The position numbers were made by a program, and so were the translations under genes. The notes under the pieces were generated by a model that saw only the letters and a list, made by a program, of their open reading frames with translations, was not told where the DNA came from and ran no database searches. From the NCBI GenBank assembly GCA_035353615.1, contig DAOPZY010000017.1, positions 1 through 64,000 on the forward strand: a DNA stretch of 64,000 nt, in the 5' to 3' direction. Source of the DNA: CAXXOK01 sp035353615. Lineage in GTDB: Bacteria; Bacillota; Clostridia; Christensenellales; Aristaeellaceae. Positions 26,670 to 36,021 of the stretch are shown piece by piece. Each line of letters opens with the position of its first letter. The first letter of the stretch is position 1.

Positions 26670-26978
26670 GGGAAGCCCCCTTCCGAACTTTTCATGGTTA
26701 CTCGTTTACCTTCGCGTAATGGCAAGGCGCATGCGCCTGCGCCGTACCGCCTGCGCAACGCTTACCGATGCGTTTACCCTCGCGCATTGGCAAGGCGTTT
26801 GCGACCCTCGGCTTCGGCAAGGCCCGAACCGCCAGCCCGAAGCGTCGCCCGCAAGCCTTGCGCCATGGCAGGCGCGCGGCCCGACCGCCGGGCCTGCCGC
26901 TTTTTCATGCGCGTGGCTTGCCGCTCGCGGTTTGCAGGTTCGGGGGAATAGCCGCTCGCTGGCCGAAACCCCGCGCGG
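26670..26978. repeat. Intergenic region with imperfect 33-bp direct repeat
   Basis: 309 bp upstream of the SpoU gene. 26703-26735 and 26771-26803 match at 28 of 33 positions (both contain TGGCAAGGCG). The rest is GC-rich with palindromic patches; no gene seen. Confidence 0.5.
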
Positions 26979-27632
26979 CTATCGGGGATTCGCCGCCGGT
27001 TCGGTCGGCTCCGCCGCAGGCTTCCGCTTGCCGGCTTTACGCCCGGTCAGGGTGGCGTATTCCCCGCGCGTCATGCTGTAACACACGTTGTCCGCCACGG
27101 CGCCGTCCGGCAGCGTTGAAGCCAGGCGAAGCGTGCCTTCCGGCACAAAGCCCAGTTTCTCAATCACATGTTTGCTGCCGCGGTTGCCGGGAAAATGGTA
27201 CGCGGAAACAACCGGGCAGTTCAAATCTTCAAACGCGAACCGGAGCACCGCGGCGGCGGCCTCCGTGGCATAGCCCTTGCCCCAGTATTTTTCCCCCAGC
27301 GCGTAGCCGATCATGCGGGCGTTTTCCACTTCCCGTTTCAAATCCGCATGCAGGCCAACGGAGCCGATTACCCGTCCGCTTTTCTTTTCCACAATCGCCC
27401 ACACGTCGCCGTGGTGGATGAAGTGTTCCACCACCTGCCGACTCTCCTCGATGCTGCGGTGCGGTTGCCAGCCCGCCATGGGGCCGACGACCTTGCTTTG
27501 CGCGTACGCGAACACGTCCACCGTATCGCACGGGGTGAACATCCGGAGCACCAGCCGTTCCGTTTGAAGCGCCGGGTATTTTTCAAGCGGCTCGGGCCTG
27601 CGGCTCCAATGCCTGTGTTTGAACCAGTTCAT
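26979..27632 (-). CDS. GNAT acetyltransferase, RimJ/RimL type
   Basis: Acetyltransferase of 217 residues. The beginning LQTERLVLRMFTPCD is the RimJ/RimL-type strand, GYALGEKYWGKGYATEAA near 120-137 includes the acetyl-CoA-binding Q/RxxGxG/A loop, and VIEKLGFVPEG near 165-175 is the C-terminal signature. Targets may be protein N-termini or small amines. The last ~25 residues are basic/Pro-rich and overlap nothing. Stand-alone gene on the minus strand. Confidence 0.88.
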   Translation of the reverse strand: MNWFKHRHWSRRPEPLEKYPALQTERLVLRMFTPCDTVDVFAYAQSKVVGPMAGWQPHRSIEESRQVVEHFIHHGDVWAIVEKKSGRVIGSVGLHADLKREVENARMIGYALGEKYWGKGYATEAAAAVLRFAFEDLNCPVVSAYHFPGNRGSKHVIEKLGFVPEGTLRLASTLPDGAVADNVCYSMTRGEYATLTGRKAGKRKPAAEPTEPAANPR

Positions 27633-27689
27633 GCCATGTATCGCCTCAGTTGGCTGAACCGCGTGCGCGGTTAGCCGGTAAAATCAAAT

Positions 27690-27771
27690 CCATTTGCATA
27701 GGCTCATGCCTTGCTACGCATCAAACCGCTCCATTTGCTTAGGCCCATGCCTTGCTACGCATCAAACCGCT
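27690..27771. repeat. 41-bp tandem duplication
   Basis: Two adjacent 41-bp units (27690-27730, 27731-27771) differ at only two positions; each contains CATGCCTTGCTACGCATC. It lies upstream of the GNAT gene (minus strand), within a 376-bp gap (27633-28008) that holds no gene. Confidence 0.8.
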
Positions 27772-27844
27772 GACAGGGTGAATGAACTTGATAAGCCGCG
27801 TCACGGTGCGTCTGAATCACTCTTTGCGCCCGCGGGGTATGGGC

Positions 27845-27945
27845 TGCGGCGAATGCCTTCGGCGGGCAAGGGGTTTCGCCCCTGCGCCGCACAAAGGTTT
27901 CGCCGTTGAGCCTTCATCGCTGCGGCGGGGCGTGGTGCCAGTCAG
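27845..27945 (-). repeat. Dispersed composite hairpin repeat, modules A-B, diverged
   Basis: On the minus strand GCCGCAGCGATGAAGGCTCAA is followed by GCAGGGGCGAAACCCCTTGC, the A and B modules found at 46211. It lies downstream of the DUF975 stop. Confidence 0.5.
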
Positions 27946-28008
27946 CCGCGATACCGTCCCTTACAGCCTCAAGGCTCCCTGCAACGCCTTCAAACGCCTT
28001 GCGGCCCC

Positions 28009-28977
28009 TTACGGCTCCTGTTTGCCTTCGGTTGAATCGTTCGGCCCATGTTCCGTGTCGGCAGGGTCGCTCCCGTCTTGCGGCTTCGGCTCGTCCCCAA
28101 GGGTTTCGTCTTCGCCCTCGTCGGGCGCAGGCTCGTCCTCCTCCGTATCCGCGCGGTTGTCATCATTGCCAAAACCGGTGCGGTTCCAGCCGGGGAGATC
28201 GCCGCCCAAGCCCGCGTTTTTCAGCCATGCGGCGGCGTCCGATTGTGCCTTGCGAATACCGCCGGGCACAGAGGCCGCCAGAAAGAAGCTCGCGCAGGCG
28301 GCGTTCAGGTACGTCGCCATAAACAGCTGGATAAACTGGGACGTAACCAGCGCGAGAATCACGCTGATCCCGGAGAGCAGCATCTCGGAAAGCATCGCGC
28401 CCAGCAGCCAGCCTAAAAAACTCAGTTCCAACATGAAAAGGGTCATTTTCTGATCCCGCATGGTTTCCTTACTCTTGCGCAGCGCTTCCCAAACGCTCAT
28501 CTCAGGCGTTTCCGCAAGGTAGAACGGAGCCATGGAATAGCGGATGGCCGCGATGATTCCGGGCACAACCAGCAAAAGCGACCACAGAAAGGTTTTAACA
28601 TAAATCAGCAAAAATAGCCCTAACGCCTTGCCCGCGCTGCGCAGCCGTGAAAACAGCCCGCCAAAACCCAACTCGTTCCCCCGCAGGCGGCTGATAAAGT
28701 AATGGTTGCACCCAACCGCCAACACAGGCGACAGCACCAGCGAAAGCCCGGCGGCCAACCCCATCAGCAGCCAGGTGCTTTGCGGGATTGCCGCCACGGC
28801 CGCGCGCATGGCTTCATAGCCCACGCTCTGGGTCAGGTCGGGCAATTGCGTGGCCTGCAACAGCTGCACCACCGTAAAGGGCAGGGAGGCGAAGAAGCTG
28901 ACCAGCAGCGCGGTTTGCCAGTTGCCCTTGAGCGCGCGCGCCGCTTTGCTCTTAAACACATAAGGGGATACAAACAT
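28009..28977 (-). CDS. DUF975-family membrane protein
   Basis: Membrane protein of 322 residues starting MFVSPYVFKSKAARALKGNW, the typical DUF975 beginning, with about six hydrophobic segments up to residue ~240. The last ~60 residues are highly acidic (runs of Asp/Glu with Pro and Gly) and probably disordered. Function of the family is unknown. The ATG at 28977 has GGAGG eight bases upstream. It follows ftsY by 45 bp and may be in the same transcript. Confidence 0.85.
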   Translation of the reverse strand: MFVSPYVFKSKAARALKGNWQTALLVSFFASLPFTVVQLLQATQLPDLTQSVGYEAMRAAVAAIPQSTWLLMGLAAGLSLVLSPVLAVGCNHYFISRLRGNELGFGGLFSRLRSAGKALGLFLLIYVKTFLWSLLLVVPGIIAAIRYSMAPFYLAETPEMSVWEALRKSKETMRDQKMTLFMLELSFLGWLLGAMLSEMLLSGISVILALVTSQFIQLFMATYLNAACASFFLAASVPGGIRKAQSDAAAWLKNAGLGGDLPGWNRTGFGNDDNRADTEEDEPAPDEGEDETLGDEPKPQDGSDPADTEHGPNDSTEGKQEP

Positions 28978-29022
28978 CGCAGGTGCCTCCTTTGGCATGC
29001 CGTACGCTCCGCCTGCTGAAGG

Positions 29023-29928
29023 CTAATCCAACAGGGCGGAAACAAAGTCCTTGGCGTTAAATGATTGCAAATCGTCGATGCCTTCTCCTACGCCCACGTA
29101 GAGCACAGGCACCTTTAGCTCGCGGATAATGGGGAAAATGACCCCGCCCTTGGCGGTGCCGTCCAGCTTGGTGAGCACAATGCCGTTCACGCCGGCCACC
29201 TCGCTGAAAGCCTTTGCCTGTTGCAGGCCGTTCTGCCCCGTGGTGGCGTCCACCACCAGCAGGCAGCGAACCGTCGCTTCCGGGTATTCGCGGTCGATCA
29301 CCCGGCGCATTTTTTCCATCTCGTCCATCAGGTTCTTCTTGTTGTGAAGCCGACCGGCGGTATCCACAATCAGCAAATCCGCCTTGCGGGCTTTAGCGGC
29401 CTGCACCGCGTCAAACACCACGCCGGCGGGGTCCGCGCCTTCCTGATGGCGCACGATGGGCACTTTTGCCCGTTCCGCCCAGATGGTCAGCTGCTCCGCC
29501 GCCGCCGCGCGAAACGTATCCGCCGCGCACAGCATGATGGTTCGGCCCAGACCCTGAAAGCGCAGGGCCAGCTTGCCGATAGTGGTGGTTTTGCCCACGC
29601 CGTTCACCCCGACCATCAGGATGACCATCGGCCATTTCAGGGGCGCTTTGTCCACGTCCAGCATATTGGCCAGAATTTCCTTGAGCATGTTTTTACAGCT
29701 TGCCGTGTCCTTCACGTTCTCGGCTTTCATGCGCGCGCGCAGGGTGCGGATCGCCTCGTCGGCGGCGGCCGTGCCCATGTCGGAAAGGATCAGCGCATCC
29801 GTAAGGCCGTCGAAAAAATCTTCATCCGCCAGTTTGTGCTCGGCCACGGCGTCATCCACCATGCCGTTCAGGTTCTGCCGACTGCGAAAAAGCCCGTCGC
29901 GCAGTTTGCTGAAAAGTCCGTCTGCCAT
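29023..29928 (-). CDS. ftsY: SRP receptor FtsY
   Basis: SRP-type GTPase of 301 residues that docks Ffh-ribosome complexes at the membrane. The NG-domain is complete: GVNGVGKTTT near residue 108, DTAGR near 190 and TKLDGTAKGG near 252. The acidic A-domain found in many Gram-negative proteins is absent, as in many Firmicutes. GGGGGAG lies upstream of the ATG. It is 129 bp after smc, in the usual smc-ftsY order. Confidence 0.97.
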   Translation of the reverse strand: MADGLFSKLRDGLFRSRQNLNGMVDDAVAEHKLADEDFFDGLTDALILSDMGTAAADEAIRTLRARMKAENVKDTASCKNMLKEILANMLDVDKAPLKWPMVILMVGVNGVGKTTTIGKLALRFQGLGRTIMLCAADTFRAAAAEQLTIWAERAKVPIVRHQEGADPAGVVFDAVQAAKARKADLLIVDTAGRLHNKKNLMDEMEKMRRVIDREYPEATVRCLLVVDATTGQNGLQQAKAFSEVAGVNGIVLTKLDGTAKGGVIFPIIRELKVPVLYVGVGEGIDDLQSFNAKDFVSALLD

Positions 29929-30057
29929 CGATACTCCCCCTTTTGCCCGGGCAAGCGCGCCGGCGCGTCGCGTCCGGAAGCCCGGTTTTGCGCTGCGGGC
30001 TCTGCGCCGGGCGGATCATACCCGTCGCCCGCGGGTTTCAAAGCTGAAACCGGTTGC

Positions 30058-33000
30058 CTATTCATAGTCCTTCAAGCTTACGCTGACCATCGAGCTGACG
30101 CCGCGCTCCTCCATCGCCACGCCAAACAGCGTGTCGCACCGCTCCATGGTTCCCTTGCGGTGGGTGACGACGATAAACTGCGTGCCCTCCGAAAATTCCT
30201 TGAGATAATCCGCGAAATAGGTAATGTTCGCCTCGTCCAGCGCGGCTTCGATCTCGTCCAGTATGCAAAACGGCGTGGGCTTTAACTTGAGCATCGCAAA
30301 CAGGATCGCGATGGCGGTCAGCGCGCGCTCCCCGCCGGAAAACAGGCTCAAAATCTGCCGCTTTTTCCCCGGCGGCTGCACAATGATATCGATGCCGCAA
30401 TTGAGCGGGTCCTCCGGGTCGGCAAGGCGAATTTCGCCATGGCCGCCGCCAAACAGGCGGATGAAGGTTTCCTCAAAATACCCCTGAAGCAACCCGAACT
30501 GGCCGACAAAAACCGTGCGCATGTGCTCCAGAAGGTTTTGAATCAACGCCTGCAAATCCTGTTTTGCGCGTTCCAGATCGTCCCGCTGGGCGGTGAGGTC
30601 GGTGGCGCGCTCCCGAAGCTGCGCGTATTCCTCAATCGCGCCTACGTTCACATTGCCCATTCGCCGAATCCGTTCCCGGATTTCCTGCGCCCGGCGGTCG
30701 GCGGCGGCTTCGTCAAAACCTGCTGACGATGCGGGTTGCGCGGCAGAACCGCCCTCGGCCTCCACGCCGCTGTCGCCCGTCAGGGGTTCTTCGCCCTCGC
30801 CGGGGCCATCGGCTGTCATGGGTTCGCTTGCAGCGGCAGGCTCGCCTTCCGCCGCCCGGGAGGTTTGGCAAGGCTCGGCCCCGGCAGGCGCAACGGCCCC
30901 GGAGAGCGCGTCCGGCCGCTCGCCGCGCTGCCTCAGCAACACATATTCGGCGTGCGCTTCCTTCGCCCCTGCATAGGTCAGCTCATACGTATCCCAAAGG
31001 CGATCGTTTAAAAGCGTCATATCCCCTTTCACGCGGGAAAGGTTCATCTCCTGCCGGTGCAGGCGTTCGGTCGTTTTTTCGGAAAGCGCCCGGCCCGCCT
31101 CCAACTCCGCGTACACATCCCGGAGGGTTTTCTGCGCTTCCTCGCGGCGGTTTTCCAGCTCGTCCACGTGCGCCTTGGCCTTATCGACCCCGGTTTGGGC
31201 CGTAGCGACCGTTTCCGCGGCGGTAACGCGCTCGCGCTTTGCGGTTTCTACATCCGCCAGCGCTTTTGTCTGTTTTTCCGTGAGGGCGGTCTGCTCCTGC
31301 CGGCACGTTTCAATATCCCCCAGCAGCCTGCGCTTGTCGCGGCGGAGGCGGTCGCACTGGTGCTCGGCCTCCTGCGCGTTCAGCAACGCCTGCGTCAGGG
31401 CTTCCTGTGCGGCTTCGCGTTCGCGGCGCGCCTTATCCAGCGTTTCGCTCAGGGTGGCGGTTTTCGCCTTCATGGCGTCCGCGTCCATCTGGCCCTGCCC
31501 GGTAAGGGCCTCGATCCGTTTCAGCTCCGCCTCCACATCCGCGAGGCTCTCGTCCAATTGCGCAATCGCCTGCCGCACGCCTTCGGTGGCGCGGGTATGC
31601 TCATCCATTTCATTTTGAGCGGTATGCTGGCGCTCCGTATCCCGCACCACGGCAATTTCCTGCTGCTTGAGCGCTTCGCGCGCCTCCGCGCGCTTCTCCC
31701 TCAGCTCCGTGCGTTCCGCCTCCATCGCGGTCAGGGTTTCCACGGCTTGGGAAGCCTGCTCGGTTTGGCTTTGGAGCGTAGCGGCCAATTCCTTGATTTC
31801 CCGCTCGCGCCCCAGCAGATTTTGCGCTTTTTGCTGGATGCTGCCGCCCGTCATGCTGCCGCCGGAGTGCATCACATCGCCCGCCAGCGTTACCAGCCGG
31901 AACGCGTGGCCCCCCGCGCGCATGATCTCGATGCCGCTGTCCAAATCCTCCGCCACAACGGTGCGCCCCAACAGGTTTTCCATCACAGGGCGGTAGGCAT
32001 TGTCAAAGGCGCACAGCTCGCTTGCCAGCCCCACGCAGCCCTTCATTTGCAAAACGCGCCGCTCGTTGGGGGAAAGGGTGCGCCCGGTCATGGCGCTGAT
32101 GGGTAAAAAAGTCGCGCGGCCCAGCTTATTCTGGCGCAGATAATCGATCAATTCTTTGGCGTCGCGCTCCGTATCCGTCACGATGTTTTGCATCGCGCCG
32201 CCCAGCGCCATATCCAGCGCCGTTTCATACGCCTTGGGCACGGTGAGCAGCATGGCTACCACATCGCGCACGCCGGACAGGCCGCTTTGCCGCGCGTGGG
32301 CCAGCGCCTGCCGCACCGGGTACTGATAACCTTCGTACCCTTCCTGCAATTCGCGCAGCGTTTTCAGCCGCGTTTCCACGGCGCGCACGCTCTGTTGCAG
32401 CTCCTGAGCGGCCTGTTGCTTTTGCTGCAAGGCTTCAAAAAGAGCCTTCGCCTTCAGGTCCAACGCTTCCGCCTCGGCCCGGCGGGTTTCAAACAGCGCA
32501 AGTTCCCCGGCCAAATTGCATTTCGCCGTGTCCAGCGCCGTTTGCAGCTCCGCCTGCTTTTCGGCCGCGCCGGTCAGGCTTTGCGAAAGCTCCTCCCGCC
32601 GCGCCCCCATCTGGGTGAACATGGCGTTCTGGCGCGCCTGAGAGGTGCGCACATCCTGCATGCGGTTCATGCTTTCCATGATGGCGGTTTTGTGGGTGGA
32701 CAGCTCATCCTCCCAGCGTTGCGCCGCTTGGGATGCGTCGGCGTGCGCCTGTTTGCGCGCGGCGAGCGCGGCGTCCGCTTCCGCCCGCAGGCGGTCCGCC
32801 TCGCTTAACCCCCCGTCGGACTGGTTCACCGTCGCTTCAATCAGCTGGATTCGGGTATGCACGGCTTCCGCCTCGCCCTTTAAGCGTTCGGCGGTTTCCG
32901 TGCCCGTTTGCAGGCGGTTTTCAATCGCCTGCTGCTGCTCCCTTGCGCGGTGCAGCATTTCGTTTTTATTCAGCAGCGCGTCATGCGCCTCGGAAAGCGC

Positions 33001-33843
33001 CTTTTGGAGGGTTTCCAGCCCCGTTTCCTGCTGCTCGCGCTCCGTGTTCATCTCATTCAACCGGCCTGTCAGATCCAAAAGCTGATCCTTCACGGCCAGC
33101 AGCGCGTCCTCCATGGCGGCGGAACGCTTGCTCAGGCGCTCGTAGCGCAACAGGTACAGCTCCACGTCCAATTCCTTCAGGGTTTCGGACAGCTCCAAAA
33201 ATTCCCGCGCCACGTTGGCCTGTTTTTCAAGGGGCGCAAGCTGGCGGTTGAGTTCCTCCAGCACATCCTCCACGCGCACCAGGTTTTCATCGCTGCGTTT
33301 GAGGCGCTGCTCGGCCTCATCCTTGCGCACGCGAAACCGGCTGATGCCGGCGGCTTCCTCAAACACGGCGCGCCGATCCTCGCTGCGCTGGGAGAGGATT
33401 TCATCAATGCGCCCCTGCCCGATGATGGAATAGCCTTCCTTGCCCACGCCCGTATCGCGGAAAAGGTCCACCACATCCTTGAGGCGGCAGGTGGCGCCGT
33501 TGAGCAGGTATTCGCTTTCGCCGCTGCGGTACACCCTTCGCGTGATGCTGACCTCCGCAAATTCCACGGGCAATTGGCGGTCGGTATTGTCAAAAACCAG
33601 CGTAACCTCGCAGTAGTTCATGGGTTTGCGCTGCTCGGTGCCGTTGAAAATGACGTCGCTCATGCTGTTGCCGCGCAGCGTTTTGGCGCTTTGCTCGCCC
33701 AGCACCCAACGCACGGCGTCGCTGATGTTGCTCTTGCCGCTGCCGTTTGGCCCCACGATGCCGGTCACGTTCTGCGGGAAGATGATCTCCGTGCGCTTGG
33801 CGAACGACTTGAAGCCGTAAATTTCCAGCTTGCTAAGCCGCAT
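30058..33843 (-). CDS. smc: Chromosome segregation protein SMC with an acidic insertion
   Basis: Condensin ATPase of 1261 residues. The N-terminal head has GPNGSGKSN near residues 32-40, two long coiled-coil arms flank the hinge (near 500-650), and the C-terminal head has FSGGERAL and the Walker B stretch CILDEIEAALD. Typical bacterial SMC is about 1180-1190 residues; the excess is a low-complexity insertion of about 70 residues (roughly 972-1042), rich in Ala, Glu, Gly, Pro and Ser, inserted just before the NVNVGAIEEY start of the C-terminal head. ScpA and ScpB are not in the window. It starts 10 bp after rnc. Confidence 0.97.
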   Translation of the reverse strand: MRLSKLEIYGFKSFAKRTEIIFPQNVTGIVGPNGSGKSNISDAVRWVLGEQSAKTLRGNSMSDVIFNGTEQRKPMNYCEVTLVFDNTDRQLPVEFAEVSITRRVYRSGESEYLLNGATCRLKDVVDLFRDTGVGKEGYSIIGQGRIDEILSQRSEDRRAVFEEAAGISRFRVRKDEAEQRLKRSDENLVRVEDVLEELNRQLAPLEKQANVAREFLELSETLKELDVELYLLRYERLSKRSAAMEDALLAVKDQLLDLTGRLNEMNTEREQQETGLETLQKALSEAHDALLNKNEMLHRAREQQQAIENRLQTGTETAERLKGEAEAVHTRIQLIEATVNQSDGGLSEADRLRAEADAALAARKQAHADASQAAQRWEDELSTHKTAIMESMNRMQDVRTSQARQNAMFTQMGARREELSQSLTGAAEKQAELQTALDTAKCNLAGELALFETRRAEAEALDLKAKALFEALQQKQQAAQELQQSVRAVETRLKTLRELQEGYEGYQYPVRQALAHARQSGLSGVRDVVAMLLTVPKAYETALDMALGGAMQNIVTDTERDAKELIDYLRQNKLGRATFLPISAMTGRTLSPNERRVLQMKGCVGLASELCAFDNAYRPVMENLLGRTVVAEDLDSGIEIMRAGGHAFRLVTLAGDVMHSGGSMTGGSIQQKAQNLLGREREIKELAATLQSQTEQASQAVETLTAMEAERTELREKRAEAREALKQQEIAVVRDTERQHTAQNEMDEHTRATEGVRQAIAQLDESLADVEAELKRIEALTGQGQMDADAMKAKTATLSETLDKARREREAAQEALTQALLNAQEAEHQCDRLRRDKRRLLGDIETCRQEQTALTEKQTKALADVETAKRERVTAAETVATAQTGVDKAKAHVDELENRREEAQKTLRDVYAELEAGRALSEKTTERLHRQEMNLSRVKGDMTLLNDRLWDTYELTYAGAKEAHAEYVLLRQRGERPDALSGAVAPAGAEPCQTSRAAEGEPAAASEPMTADGPGEGEEPLTGDSGVEAEGGSAAQPASSAGFDEAAADRRAQEIRERIRRMGNVNVGAIEEYAQLRERATDLTAQRDDLERAKQDLQALIQNLLEHMRTVFVGQFGLLQGYFEETFIRLFGGGHGEIRLADPEDPLNCGIDIIVQPPGKKRQILSLFSGGERALTAIAILFAMLKLKPTPFCILDEIEAALDEANITYFADYLKEFSEGTQFIVVTHRKGTMERCDTLFGVAMEERGVSSMVSVSLKDYE

Positions 33844-33853
33844 CCTCTTCCCC

Positions 33854-34516
33854 CTATCCTTTGGTGTTCAATAGGTCCAGCGCCTGCCGCGCGGCCGACT
33901 GTTCCGCCGCTTTTTTGCTCGCGCCCGTGCCGCGCGCGACCGCCTGTCCGCGAATGCGCGCTTCCGTTACAAAATGGCGCATGTGCGCGGGGCCGCTTTC
34001 TTCCACAACCGTATACTCCGGCAGGCCCAGCTCGTGCGCCTGCGTATACTCCTGCAACAGGCTTTTATCGTCCCGGCCGCGCAGGGCGGATAGCTTTTCC
34101 TCATCCCGGAACAGCCGCTCGATCAGCGCATAGGCGGCGCGAATGCCCCCGTCCAGGTACACGGCGGCGATCACGGCCTCCATCGCGTCGGCCAGAATGC
34201 TGGGTTTTTCGCGGCCGGAGGTGCTTTCCTCCCCATGGCCCATATGCAGGTAGGGGCCTAAGCTAAGCTCGCGGGCCAGAAAGCAGAGCGTTTCCTCGCA
34301 AACCAGCGAAGCCCTGCGCGCGGTCAGTTCCCCTTCCTGACGCTCCGGGTACTTGTGAAACAGGATATCGCTGACCACAAATTCCAGCACCGAATCGCCC
34401 AGAAATTCCAGCCGTTGATTGTCGCGGGCTTCCTTGGTGGAGGGATGGGTGAGCGCGAGCCTAAGCAGCGCCTCGTCCCTGAAACTGTATTGCAGGGCGT
34501 CCTGAAGGGAGCGCAT
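33854..34516 (-). CDS. rnc: Ribonuclease III
   Basis: Double-strand-specific endoribonuclease of 220 residues for rRNA and mRNA processing. The RNase III signature LEFLGDSVLE lies near residues 39-48, the C-terminal double-stranded-RNA-binding domain spans ~150-220 (KSLLQEYTQ ... GASKKAAEQSAA). The ATG at 34516 has AAAGGAG nine bases upstream; the in-frame TTG two codons earlier is too close to that site. Order rnc-smc-ftsY is the usual Firmicute one. Confidence 0.96.
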   Translation of the reverse strand: MRSLQDALQYSFRDEALLRLALTHPSTKEARDNQRLEFLGDSVLEFVVSDILFHKYPERQEGELTARRASLVCEETLCFLARELSLGPYLHMGHGEESTSGREKPSILADAMEAVIAAVYLDGGIRAAYALIERLFRDEEKLSALRGRDDKSLLQEYTQAHELGLPEYTVVEESGPAHMRHFVTEARIRGQAVARGTGASKKAAEQSAARQALDLLNTKG

Positions 34517-34698
34517 GGTCAAGATCTCCTTTATCGGTCAAATGCGGTTTGGGGCGGATAAAACAAGGCGCTGAGTTGTCAGCGCCTTGAAATGCCGAAG
34601 GTCGCGTGCAAACGCAGCCCTTCGCGCGGCTGAAACCAGCCTTCGCGGGGGCGTACCCGCCCAAGCCGACGCCACGCGCCGGCCCATGGCTTGCGGCC

Positions 34699-34926
34699 TT
34701 ACTGATGCTGCTCGATGTACTTGGAAACGTCGCCCACCGTTTTCAGGTTCAGGATGACCTCGTCCTCCACCTCGATGCCGAACTGGTTTTCCAATTCCAG
34801 AATCATGACCATCACGTTGGCGCTATCGGCCTTCAGGTCCTCCACAAGGCGGCTTTCGGGGGTGATTGTCGCGGCGTCCACCTGCAGCTGGGAAGCGATC
34901 ATATCGCGTACCTGTTCAAATACCAT
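34699..34926 (-). CDS. acpP: Acyl carrier protein
   Basis: Small acidic carrier of 75 residues that holds fatty-acyl chains on a 4'-phosphopantetheine. The attachment serine is Ser35 in ADSANV; most homologues have DSLD there, so Leu is replaced by Ala and Asp by Asn, which is a little unusual. GGAGG precedes the ATG. Placed between plsX and rnc, matching its usual linkage with phospholipid synthesis. Confidence 0.92.
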   Translation of the reverse strand: MVFEQVRDMIASQLQVDAATITPESRLVEDLKADSANVMVMILELENQFGIEVEDEVILNLKTVGDVSKYIEQHQ

Positions 34927-34968
34927 GGGGATACCTCCTTCAGATCAATCCAAAATATCGGTTGCTGT

Positions 34969-36003
34969 TTATGCTTCAGGGGCGACGTTTTCCGCCGTCT
35001 CCGTACCGACAAGGCGGCTCTGGATTTTGCCGACCACATCCGCCTGAACCATGTTGACCGCCTGCTTGATGGCGCAGGCAATCGCGTGGGCATTGCTGGA
35101 CCCGTGGGCCTTGACGACGCTTCCGCACACGCCAAGCAGCGGCGCGCCGCCAACCTCGGTGTAATCCATTGTTTTTTTCACGCGCTTAAACGCGGGCTTG
35201 GCCAGCAATCCGCCCAGTTTGCCGCGAAAATCGGCGGTGATCTCCTTTTTGATGATGCCCATCAGCGTGCCGGCCACGCCCTCCATAAACTTGAGGATCA
35301 CGTTGCCCACAAAGCCGTCGCAAACAATCACGTCCGCCACATCGTTGGTAATATCCCGGGCCTCCACATTGCCCACAAAGTTCAAGTTGCTGTGCTCCAA
35401 AAGCTCATAGGTCGCCTTGGTGAGCGCGCAGCCTTTTTCGCTTTCCGCGCCGTTGTTCACAAGGCCGATCCTTGGGTTTTCAATGCCTCGCATGCCCTGC
35501 ATATAGGCGTTGCCCATCAGGGCGAACTGCGCCAGATACTCCGGGCGGCAATCGACGTTTGCGCCGCAGTCGATCAGCAGAAAAAAGTCCTTGCCGTTTG
35601 GCAAAAGCGGAGCCAGCGCCGGGCGGTCGATGCCCTTGATGCGGCCCAGCCGGAACATTCCGCCGGAAAGCACCGCGCCTGTGGAGCCGGCGGAAACAAA
35701 CGCGTCCACCGTGCCGTCCCGCAGTTTCAGCATCCCATCCACAATGGCGCTGTTCTTTTTTTTGCGAACGGCCATCACGGGGGATTCATCATTGGTAATC
35801 ACTTCCGGGCAATCGGTTACGCTCAAGCGCTCCCGAAGGGCGGGCGCATCGGCAAACGCGCGCTCCACCTCGCGGGTTACGGCCTCGGCAGGCCCCGCCA
35901 GCTCCAGCGTCAGTTCTGGATACAGGCCCAAGGCTTCCTTTGCGCCTTCCACGGTCGCCTGCGGGGCGTGATCGCCGCCCATCGCGTCCAGATAAATCTT
36001 CAT
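34969..36003 (-). CDS. plsX: Phosphate acyltransferase PlsX
   Basis: Enzyme of 344 residues that makes acyl-phosphate from acyl-ACP for PlsY in phospholipid synthesis. It starts with the invariant DAMGGDHAP (residues 6-14) and has VGNVEARDI, CDGFVGNV and GGAPLLGV segments in order. GGAGG lies upstream of the ATG. It is 42 bp from acpP and 18 bp from the large propeller gene upstream, so all three are likely one transcript. The usual upstream partners rpmF and DUF177 are absent. Confidence 0.96.
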   Translation of the reverse strand: MKIYLDAMGGDHAPQATVEGAKEALGLYPELTLELAGPAEAVTREVERAFADAPALRERLSVTDCPEVITNDESPVMAVRKKKNSAIVDGMLKLRDGTVDAFVSAGSTGAVLSGGMFRLGRIKGIDRPALAPLLPNGKDFFLLIDCGANVDCRPEYLAQFALMGNAYMQGMRGIENPRIGLVNNGAESEKGCALTKATYELLEHSNLNFVGNVEARDITNDVADVIVCDGFVGNVILKFMEGVAGTLMGIIKKEITADFRGKLGGLLAKPAFKRVKKTMDYTEVGGAPLLGVCGSVVKAHGSSNAHAIACAIKQAVNMVQADVVGKIQSRLVGTETAENVAPEA

Positions 36004-36021
36004 GGGTTACCCCCTCCGCTT

